Below are positions 55,728-64,000 of a DNA stretch of 64,000 bases, piece by piece. The first letter of the stretch is position 1, and every line of letters begins with the position of its first letter. Position numbers and translations under genes: made by a program. The notes beneath the pieces were generated by a model. That model was not told the origin of the DNA. It saw only the letters and a list, made by a program, of their open reading frames with translations, and did no database searches. This DNA comes from Opitutaceae bacterium (GTDB lineage: Bacteria > Verrucomicrobiota > Verrucomicrobiia > Opitutales > Opitutaceae), in assembly GCA_016715765.1 (NCBI GenBank), contig JADJZJ010000015.1, forward strand, positions 20,095-84,094, written 5' to 3'.

Positions 55728-57485
55728 TTACATGCGGGCCAGCGTGCGCAAACCGAGCAGTTGCAGGCCGGTTTCCAGGACGAGCAGCGTGCGGGCGCAG
55801 AGCAGCAGCCGGCGGGCCTTCACGGCGGGTTCGTCCACGATGACCTTGTCGGCCGCGTAGAAGGTGCTGAACTCGCCGGCCAGCTCATAGAGGTAGGTGC
55901 AGAGGAAGTGCGGCCGCAGTTGGGCCGTGGTGAGGTTGAGCACCGTGGCGAAGCCCACGAGCTTGCGGGCGAGGGCGGTTTCACCGGGGGTCTCCGGCGC
56001 GGTGGCGCCCGCCGTGGCTGCGGCGTCGGCGGGGTCGAGGCCGGCCTTGCGGAAGATCGAGCGGATGCGGGTGACCGCGTAGAGCAGGTAGGGGGCGGTG
56101 TTGCCCTCGAAGGCGAGGATTTTTTCCCACGAGAAGATGTAGTCGCTGCTGCGGTTCTGCGCCAGGTCGGCATAACGCACCGCGCCGATGCCGACGGCGC
56201 CGGCGATGTCGCGGCGCTCCGCTTCCGGCAGCTCGGGCGATTTTTCCGTGACCAGGGCGAAGGCTCGCTCCACCGCCTCGTCCAGCAGGGCTTGGAGTTT
56301 GATCGGGTCGCCGGAGCGCGTCTTGATGGCCTTGCCGTCCTCGCCGAGGATGGAGCCGAAGGAGACATGCTCGAAGCGCGGGAGCCGACGGCCGGTGTGT
56401 TCGAACCATTTGCGGGTGGTGAGCCACAACTGTTCAAAGTGGTCGGCCTGGCGGGCGTCGGTGAGCACCGCGATGGCGTCGGCCCTGAAGTGCTCGGTGC
56501 GGTAGAGCATCGTCGCGAGGTCGGTCGAGGCGTAGTTGGAGGCGCCGTCGGACTTGCGGATGATGAAGGGCTGGGTCTTGAAGCGCGGGTGCTCGGGATG
56601 GAAGACCACCAGGGCGCCCTGCGACTCGCCGGCCAGGCCGGCGGCGGTCAGTTCGTCGTAAACCTGCTGCAGCTTGTCGTTGTAGAAGCTTTCGCCGAGC
56701 TGGTGGTCAAAGTGGATGCCGAGCTCCCGATAGATCGAGTCGAAGGCGTGGGCGCTGAGGTCGTTGATTTTGTGCCAGAGGGCGAGGTTTTCGGCGTCGC
56801 CGGACTGGAGCCGCACGAGTTCGGCGCGGACGGCGTCCAGCACGGCGGGATCGGTCTTGGTGGCGGCGTCGGCGGCCTTGTAGATGCGCTCGAGCTCCTC
56901 GAGGGGATCGGCGGCCAGCGCCGCGTCGTTGCGGAGGTGCTTGTAGCCCCAGATCAGCTTGCCGAACTGGGTGCCCCAGTCGCCGATGTGGTTGTCGCGG
57001 ATGACCTCGGCGCCGCAGAACGCGAGCAGCCGGCAGATGGCCTCGCCGATGACCATGCCGCGGATGTGGCCGACGTGGAGCTGCTTGGCCGTGTTGGGTG
57101 AGCTGAAATCCACCACATAGCGCTGGCCCTGATAAAGCGAGGCGGCGCCGGATTTGAGGTGCGCGGCGGAATCGTATTCGCCGAGCCAGGCCAGCAGGGT
57201 GGAGGGCTGCAGGCGGAAATTGATGAAACCGGGACCGGCGATGCCGACCTCGAAGGTTTCGCGCAGCGAGGCGGGCAGGGCGGCGAGGATCTGTTCGGCG
57301 ACCGCGCGCGGGTTCAGTTTGCGGGCCTTGGCGTAGCCCAGCACGCCGTTCGCCTGGAAATCGCCATGACGCGGGTCGGCGGCACGCAGCTCAGGGGCAA
57401 AGGCGCCCGGTTCCAACCCGGCGGCCTGGGCGGCGGATAGCACCGCGGCTTCCAGATCGGCGGCAATGTTGAATGAAACGTGCAT
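55728..57485 (-). CDS. argS: Arginyl-tRNA synthetase
   Basis: 585 residues. The N-terminal Add-1 tRNA-binding domain comes first, then the class I catalytic core: VVDFSSPNTAKQLHVGHIRG (HIGH motif as HVGH), IRDNHIGDWGTQFGKLIWGY, and KTQPFIIRKSDGASNYASTD. The second nucleotide motif appears as EDGKAIKTRSGDPIKL, the usual ArgRS replacement for KMSKS. The DALR anticodon-binding domain ends LLVLETGLQLLGLRTLARM. The start MHVSFNIAADLEAAV at 57485 is canonical; the open frame upstream is Pro/Arg-rich and runs into a poly-G stretch. Essential, intact. Confidence 0.95.
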   Translation of the reverse strand: MHVSFNIAADLEAAVLSAAQAAGLEPGAFAPELRAADPRHGDFQANGVLGYAKARKLNPRAVAEQILAALPASLRETFEVGIAGPGFINFRLQPSTLLAWLGEYDSAAHLKSGAASLYQGQRYVVDFSSPNTAKQLHVGHIRGMVIGEAICRLLAFCGAEVIRDNHIGDWGTQFGKLIWGYKHLRNDAALAADPLEELERIYKAADAATKTDPAVLDAVRAELVRLQSGDAENLALWHKINDLSAHAFDSIYRELGIHFDHQLGESFYNDKLQQVYDELTAAGLAGESQGALVVFHPEHPRFKTQPFIIRKSDGASNYASTDLATMLYRTEHFRADAIAVLTDARQADHFEQLWLTTRKWFEHTGRRLPRFEHVSFGSILGEDGKAIKTRSGDPIKLQALLDEAVERAFALVTEKSPELPEAERRDIAGAVGIGAVRYADLAQNRSSDYIFSWEKILAFEGNTAPYLLYAVTRIRSIFRKAGLDPADAAATAGATAPETPGETALARKLVGFATVLNLTTAQLRPHFLCTYLYELAGEFSTFYAADKVIVDEPAVKARRLLLCARTLLVLETGLQLLGLRTLARM

Positions 57486-57552
57486 CCACCCACTCAACCG
57501 TCCGTCGCCGCCGGCGCGCAAGCGTGGAGTTTGGGGCCGGCCGGAACGGAAG

Positions 57553-57592
57553 CGGGCGGGGGGTCGCCAGGGGGGGGGCGCGGGGGGGGCCC
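57553..57592. other. Short poly-G tract between argS and thymidine phosphorylase
   Basis: GCGGGCGGGGGGTCGCC-like sequence with G runs of seven to nine, similar in kind to the tracts at 8988-9480 and 22257-22366. It lies in the 254-base divergent region that must hold both promoters. Sequence accuracy here is suspect. The stretch 57600-57739 is more ordinary and AT-richer near 57680-57735, fitting a promoter for the downstream gene. Confidence 0.5.
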
Positions 57593-57739
57593 GGTCACCG
57601 GATGGCATACGCTTCCCGTCAGAATCGCCGTTTCGGCCGGTCCTTCCGGGCCTTTTGGCTCGACAAATCCAAGGAGGACTGTTCTATCGCAAACTTTTAC
57701 GCCCTGCGGTTGAGCCGCAGTTATTCACAACTAACCCAC

Positions 57740-59083
57740 ATGAGCAGCAAACGCACCATTCCCGCCCGCCGTTTCATCAAACCGACCTTTAATTTCCTCA
57801 TCGAAAAGAAGCGTGACGGAGGTGAGTTTTCACAGGAAGAAATCCGCTATATCATTGACAGCACACTGGATGGGGAAATGCCCCAGCACCAGTTGGCGGC
57901 GCTGGCCATGGCGATCTACTTCTCCGGCATGTCGGCGCAGGAGACGGCCGATCTGACCGAGGAAATGATGCTGTCCGGCGAAGTAATCGACCTTTCCCAC
58001 ATCGCCAAACCGAAGATCGACAAGTATTCCACCGGCGGCGTGGGCGACAAGACCTCGCTGGTGCTGGTCCCGCTCGCCATGGCGTCCGGTGTGGTGGTGC
58101 CGATGATGTGCGGCGTGGAGCATGATTACATCATCAATCCCCTCGACAAGCTGGGCTGCTTCCCGGGTTTCAAGCCCCGTCTCACCATCGAAGGCTTCAC
58201 CTCCCAGCTGGCGCGCATCGGCGGCGCCATCGTGGGCCAGGACGAGAAGCTCGCTCCGGCCGACGCCAAGTTCTATGAGCTGCGCAAGGAGACCGGGACC
58301 ATCCCGAGCCTGCCGCTCATCACCGGCTCCGTGCTCTCCCGCAAGCTCGCGGAAGGCTCCGAAGGCCTCGTGATCGACGTGAAGTGGGGCAACGGTTCCT
58401 TCATCCGCGACCTGGAGCAGGCCAAGCAACTCGCGCGCTCGATGACCCGCGTCGGCCGCTCGATGAAGCGCCGCTGCGTCGCCCTCGTGACGGACATGAA
58501 CCAGCCGCTCGGCGACACCGTCGGCACCTCGCTGGAGGTCAAGGAGGCCATCGCCCTGCTCAAGGGTGAAGGTCCCGAGGACATGAAGGAACTCGTGCTC
58601 AAGCTCGGCATGGAAATCGTGCGCCTCGCCGGCGTGGCGGGTTCCACCCTGTCGGCCAAGCAGACCGTGCAGCGTCATCTGACCGACGGTTCGGCGCTCC
58701 AGAAGTTCAAGGACCTGGTCAAGGCGCAGGGCGGCGACACCCTGTTCATCGACCATCCGGAAAAATTCCCGGCGGCCCGCCACATCCGCAAGCTGCCCGC
58801 CCCGAAGCGCGGCTATGTGCACACCATCAACGCCGCCTTCATCGCGCAGGGCGTGTCGATTCTCGGCGCCGGCAAGGATTCGCACGGCCGGATCGACCAC
58901 GCCGTGGGCGTGTCCGAGATCAAGAAGGTCGGCACGCAGGTGAAGCAGGGCGAGCCGCTGATGATGATCCATTACAACGACGAGTCGAAGCTCGAGCAGG
59001 CGTTGAACCTCTTCAAGGACGCCTACCGCCTCGCCCCGAAGCGCCCGACGCCCCCGCCGCTCATCGTCGAGCGCGTGGCCTGA
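57740..59083 (+). CDS. Thymidine/pyrimidine-nucleoside phosphorylase
   Basis: 447 residues. RFIKPTFNFLIEKKRDGGEF opens the protein; the phosphate-binding signature is KYSTGGVGDKTSLVLVPLAM, followed by GVEHDYIINPLDKLGCFPGF. DVKWGNGSFIRDLEQAKQLA and LVTDMNQPLGDTVGTSLEVK are further family blocks. It splits thymidine (and perhaps uridine) with phosphate into base and sugar 1-phosphate. It is either DeoA-like or Pdp-like; the length (about 440) fits both. The ATG at 57740 is followed directly by homologous sequence. An intrinsic terminator follows at 59108. Intact. Confidence 0.92.
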   Translation: MSSKRTIPARRFIKPTFNFLIEKKRDGGEFSQEEIRYIIDSTLDGEMPQHQLAALAMAIYFSGMSAQETADLTEEMMLSGEVIDLSHIAKPKIDKYSTGGVGDKTSLVLVPLAMASGVVVPMMCGVEHDYIINPLDKLGCFPGFKPRLTIEGFTSQLARIGGAIVGQDEKLAPADAKFYELRKETGTIPSLPLITGSVLSRKLAEGSEGLVIDVKWGNGSFIRDLEQAKQLARSMTRVGRSMKRRCVALVTDMNQPLGDTVGTSLEVKEAIALLKGEGPEDMKELVLKLGMEIVRLAGVAGSTLSAKQTVQRHLTDGSALQKFKDLVKAQGGDTLFIDHPEKFPAARHIRKLPAPKRGYVHTINAAFIAQGVSILGAGKDSHGRIDHAVGVSEIKKVGTQVKQGEPLMMIHYNDESKLEQALNLFKDAYRLAPKRPTPPPLIVERVA

Positions 59084-59107
59084 GCGCGGCCGGTCCTCTC
59101 TGCATTC

Positions 59108-59137
59108 AAAGCCCCGGCCATCCCGCCGGGGCTTTTT
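59108..59137 (+). terminator. Intrinsic terminator
   Basis: AAAGCCCCGGC / GCCGGGGCTTT hairpin with a short CATCCC loop, followed by a T-run. It begins 25 bases after the stop of the thymidine phosphorylase gene. Confidence 0.88.
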
Positions 59138-59359
59138 GTTTGCGGCCGGGCGCAGTTAACCGCATGGTTGTGATGTGGGGGGGATCCCCCTCGCCGGGCA
59201 CGGAGGACAGGTCGATCCCCGCCTGTCTGGGAGGCGCGACCGCCTCGGTCGCAATCGTGCGCCACTCCAGAAAGGAATAAGAGACGAGAAAGATGGATTC
59301 TAGCGGGGGAAGCAGAAGGCGGGGGGGAGGTCGGAATCCGCCTGTCAGACCTCCGACGG

Positions 59360-60421
<1,062 letters not shown>

Positions 60422-60545
60422 ACAGGAAGTGGTTGGCCAGACAGACACGCCCGCAGGCGGGTTTCCAGTAGAAATTATGATTGGGCCTTCCGCCTGGCCG
60501 AGGGAACGGGCTTGCCTCGGCAGTGCGGGCGCACGTCATGATGTG

Positions 60546-61009
60546 ATGGTCATGTCTGAATTGATCCCGACGGATTGGATCCGGGTGATGGGGGCGTGCG
60601 GCCTGCTGGCGTTCGTCTCCCCCGTGATCGCGGTCGAACGCACACTGGAAATCAATGCGCCCAGGAATGTGCCGGCGAACAGCGTCCTGAGTGTGACCAT
60701 CTCCGCCGGAACGGATGCCGGACAGGGGGAGCGGATCGGATTTTTCCAAGTTGAGCAGTCACTGGATGACGGCCGGACGTGGCAGCCGGTCCGCTACCTG
60801 GACAACATCGCGGCGAAAACGACGCAGACCATCGACCTGACCGCCGGCCCGGCCGGATCCGTGCTGCGGGTGCGGGGTGCGAGTGGCGTTCCGCGACGGG
60901 GCTGGCCGGGGATGTGGACTACCGGGGGCGGCGATCCGCTGGACTGAAACCTGGGGAAATAATGAACCGCCCGCAAAATCCAGCAGTCATCAACCTCGTG
61001 GCGCGGTGA
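60546..61009 (+). CDS. Secreted protein of unknown function, frameshifted
   Basis: It starts MVMSELIPTDWIRVMGACGL with a signal peptide (LLAFVSPVIAVE, cleavage about residue 35). A beta-rich mature part follows: RTLEINAPRNVPANSVLSVT, ERIGFFQVEQSLDDGRTWQP, TIDLTAGPAGSVLRVR. After about 60875 the reading moves through other frames (VAFRDG, then LAGDVDYRG, then IRWTETWGNNEPPAK), each plausible, ending near 61009. Several one-base errors are implied. I do not recognise a family beyond a vague likeness to small Verrucomicrobial secreted proteins. Its tail overlaps the tail of the convergent membrane-protein gene, which shows one of the two ends is wrong. Confidence 0.5.
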
Positions 61010-62327
61010 GCCGGATTTTCAATGGAGATGATAGCGCGCTGGAGCGCCTTGGCGCGCTCGCATGGCATGAATTCCAGCGCCGGCACCCGGGCGTTCGGAT
61101 CGGTGGTGGCGGGAGCCGCGATCAACTGCCTGAGCTCGGTTCCCCGCCAGCCGGTGAATTCCTGCAGGGCCGCCGGCCAACCGCGCAGACAATAGACGGA
61201 CAGCAACGTGACCAGCGCGGCCGCCGCCCAGAACCGCAGCCGGGAAGGGAGGCGGGGCAGCCAGCCGAGGAACCGGTCGAGCAGCAGCGCGAGGAACGGC
61301 AGGGTAGCCAGGAGCGAACTGTATTGGTAGCGTGAGCTCAGAGAGGCGAGGAAACCGGTATGGTAGCGGCCGATGCCGACGAGCACCGCATTGCCCAGAT
61401 CGAAGGCGAGCAGGAGAATCAAAACCGTCCGCACGCCGCCCCGGCTCCACCAGAGGGCGGCGACGAGTGCAGTCAGCTTGCCGGCGGCCAGGAGCAGCAG
61501 AAACACCGGATGGAGGGAGATGCCGCCCAGCAGGCCATGGCCGGGGTTGAACAGAAAATAGCTCAGGCCGAACTCGCAGGCATCGCCCAGGTGTCCGGTC
61601 ATGTCCCGGTGATTGCCGCTGGAATTAAGCATGATGACGAGCGTCACGGCCACAGCGGGCAACAGGCAGAGGATCGCCCCGGCCAAACGCGCCACCCAGG
61701 CCCGGATGCGCCAGTCGCCTACCGCCGGGAGCAGCAGGGCCAGGGCGAGCACCGGACCGGTGAGCACGCCGCGGGAGAACGAGCAGGCGCTGGCGCCGGC
61801 ACATAGCGGCAGGATCACATGCAGTTGCCAGTTGAACCCCGCGGCTGGTGCGGTGCAGCGCTGCTGCCATTCCAGGCCCAGCAGGAGAAACGTGGTGGCC
61901 AGGACGGCGGACCACTGCACGGACCAACCCAGGTTTCAATGTTCGCCGGTCAGGCAAAGACGATCTGGGTGGCCAGGATTGCCAGCCAGGGAAAGCCGGC
62001 CCGCAAGATGACCCGGCCGAGGAGCATGGTGTTCAGTCCGTGGGTCAGCCACAGCAGCCAGATCATCGCGGCATAGCTTCCGTCAAACAGCAGGGCGGCG
62101 CCGCCCCAGAGCAACTTGAAGAGCGGCACGAAGTTCTCGGAAAAGACGCGGCCGGTCCACTCCCACAGCCCCGCGGCCGCCATCTGATCCAGGAGGAATA
62201 GGTCATCCCCGAACCAAAACAGCTCGCCAAATTGCCGGTGCCAGAGAACCAGCGGGAGCAGGGCTGCCACGCCACCCAGGAAGGGAAGCAGTCCCGGCCG
62301 GGGCGATGGGTCCGGCGGAGGTGGCAT
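60919..62327 (-). CDS. Polytopic membrane protein, possibly glycosyltransferase-like (frameshifted)
   Basis: About 460 residues with roughly ten hydrophobic segments. It begins MPPPPDPSPRPGLLPFLGGV, then FWFGDDLFLLDQMAAAGLWE and WLLWLTHGLNTMLLGRVILR. Near 61940 the frame changes, continuing QWSAVLATTFLLLGLEWQQR, SFSRGVLTGPVLALALLLPA and LLAFDLGNAVLVGIGRYHTG. The short acidic GDD motif in the first loop is reminiscent of polyprenyl-phosphate-dependent GT-C glycosyltransferases, but no family is certain. It lies directly downstream of a second large membrane protein, as a pair. Confidence 0.6.
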
Positions 62328-64000
62328 GGATCGGGGCGCCGCCGCCGGGGTCCCGTTCCGCCGGCTGGAGGCCCGGTTTTCCAGGCGCGCTGCATCCCCA
62401 GAATGCCGTGGCAATGAAGACCAGGAGCAGGGGATAAATCGGAGTGAACGAGGAAACCGAGAGTACCGGGAAGGAGGTGACGTCGATGAGCGCGTGGATG
62501 AGCACGGAGGCCGCGCAGGCACCCCAGGCGGCGGCGGCGACGAGCAGGGGAAACTGGGCTCCGCGGCGCAGAACTGCACCTGGAGCAGGCGGAAGGCGGC
62601 GAGTATCTGGGCGACGACGAAGAGGCCGAACAGGACGAGGGCGCAGGGCCTTGCCGAGGGTGTGGAGCCATTCGACCTTGCGCGCGTTGAGGATGTAGTT
62701 GGCGGCACCGACGACATCGAGCTCGCCCTCGGGCGGGGAGATGCGTTCGCGGGTGAGGTCGCGGAACAATTGCAATTGCTCGGGCGTCCCGGAACTGGCG
62801 GGCGGGCGGGCGCTGAAGTGACGGAAGTGGGTCACGAATTCAGCGAACTCACGGGACTTGTGCAGGAAGGGTCCGGTCTGTCCTTCGCGCCATGGCGGCA
62901 TGAAGCCGCTGCGGGCGGGACCGGCGGGCAAGCGGCCCTTGTCGCAGGCCTGGTTGAGTTCTTCGGCGAGGCGCCGGTAGAATTGGAGGGCGTGGCGGGC
63001 GCTGTGGTGATGGCCGGCCTGGGCGGCGGCTTCGCGCAGGGCCCACATCATCCAGCCGCCGCCGATCTGCTCCTCGGTGGCCGGGATCTGCGTGAGGAAC
63101 TCCGAGGCCCCGGCCCAGCCCCGGGCGAGTCCGGCATCGAATTGCCGCTGCAATTCGGCGAAGGCGGGACTGACGGCGGCCATGGCGGCGCGCGCCTCGC
63201 GGGTGACGGGAATGTAGGGCAGCTCGGGGCCGGCGCGCACCCGCAACATGGCGCCATAGGCGTCGTTGAAGGCGGGGGCGCGAAACTCGCAGGTGCCGAA
63301 CCAGCCGTAGAACCTCAGGTTGACGGTGCAGACGAGAAGGACGGGCAGGGCGGCCGTGAAGAGTGCGAGGGCGAGCATGCGAACGGCGCGGCGCGCGGCA
63401 GCGGGGGAGGCTTTCCAGGAACCGTAGAGATAGGCGGCGGCCAGGAGGGCGGCGGAGGGGACCAGCCAGATGACGTCCTCGCGCGTGAGATAAAATGCGC
63501 CGGCGGCGAGACCGCCGAGGATGGCCCAGGCAACGAGCTGGCGGGCGGGGGCGCGGCGGCGCAGACAGAGGGCGACGAGGCTGGCGAAGATGAGGAGCCA
63601 GCGGGGTGTAAACCTGCTGGCGCAACACGCGGCCCATGGCCGGCGCGTCGAAGGTCATCGGATTCCAGAGCAGGAGGGCGAAGATGGCGCAGCGGGCGCC
63701 GGCGGAGGCGATGGCCGGGCGGAGGGCGCGGACAAACCCCGCGCAGGCGGCGGCGTAGAACGCGTGCTGCGCGAGGAAGAGGGGGAGGCCGAGCGTGAAA
63801 ACACCGGCGATGAAGAGGGAATAGAAGGGACCCTTGGCCAGGGTGAGCTCGTTGTAGGGCCCGAGCCATTCACCACGGACGAGGTTGCGCGCGAGTTCCA
63901 GGAAGAGGATGTCGTCGTGACCGGCGCTGCCGATGGCGTAGATGCCCTGGCCCCGGGTGAGCCAGAGATTCCCGGCGACGAGTGCGACCCGAGCCAGAGC
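62328..64000 (-). CDS. Large membrane protein, GT-C glycosyltransferase-like, 5' end beyond the window (frameshifted)
   Basis: The visible part starts within the protein: AIGSAGHDDILFLELARNLV, then GEWLGPYNELTLAKGPFYSL. The HDD motif after the first helix resembles the acidic motif of GT39/GT83-type enzymes. Frames change near 63605 (VYTP to RWLLIFASLVALCLRRRA), 62655 and 62580. Later parts include FYGWFGTCEFRAPAFNDAYG, a long soluble helical region, and C-terminal helices ALVLFGLFVVAQILAAFRLL and VLIHALIDVTSFPVLSVSSF. The exact stop is unclear and may overlap the next gene. Probably a surface-glycan enzyme, by inference. Confidence 0.6.

Overview
The window is about 64 kb of high-GC bacterial DNA. 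The mix of genes (Gfo/Idh/MocA oxidoreductases with TIM-barrel sugar isomerases, FG-GAP proteins, two complex I gene sets, a GYF-domain membrane protein, many palindromic intergenic repeats) most resembles Verrucomicrobiota, probably Opitutales. That placement comes from remembered family resemblance, not a search.

Layout. 0-13.3 kb is accessory carbohydrate metabolism: a cupin protein, two AraC-type regulators each next to an oxidoreductase gene, a three-gene sugar operon (epimerase, FG-GAP protein, oxidoreductase), a membrane zinc peptidase, a heme-dependent N-demethylase-like gene, aldose 1-epimerase, a second sugar isomerase and a DegT-type aminotransferase. 13.3-25 kb is a first complex I cluster on the minus strand, transcribed A-B-C-D-H-I-J-K-(MrpD-like)-(small protein)-(MrpD-like)-M-N. 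25.3-30.2 kb, just upstream on the same strand, holds a GltD-like flavoprotein, 2-oxoacid:ferredoxin oxidoreductase (korAB) and a ferredoxin. 31.3-44.0 kb is a second, different complex I cluster, A-B-C-D-I-H-J-K-L-M-M'-N, with two NuoM genes. No nuoE, nuoF or nuoG is visible for either cluster. 44.2-60 kb is housekeeping: tRNA-His, an EEP-family hydrolase, trpA, a response regulator/diguanylate cyclase, a lipid-kinase-like gene, miaA, TolC, a PpiD/SurA-like chaperone, YihY/BrkB, a GYF-domain protein, argS, thymidine phosphorylase and a sugar-nucleotide epimerase. 60.5-64 kb holds a secreted protein and two polytopic, possibly glycosyltransferase-like, membrane proteins.

How it fits together. 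The korAB/ferredoxin/GltD block beside a complex I without an NADH module suggests ferredoxin-fed electron transfer. Each cluster encodes four antiporter-type pump subunits instead of three. Cluster 2 looks like the described '2M' complex I: a duplicated NuoM plus a NuoL with a lengthened lateral-helix region.

Two quality warnings. First, many genes are broken by single-base frameshifts with good homology on both sides (cluster 1 antiporter genes worst), which points to sequence error. Second, there are poly-G tracts. The one at 22257-22366 sits exactly at the nuoD/nuoH junction, where nuoEFG normally lie, so their absence from cluster 1 may be an assembly artefact.

Repeats. A family of hairpins beginning with GTAG (REP-like, often in inverted pairs) is scattered through the intergenic DNA. 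It also supplies the stop codons of both AraC genes and has entered the coding sequence of nuoC and nuoI of cluster 1.
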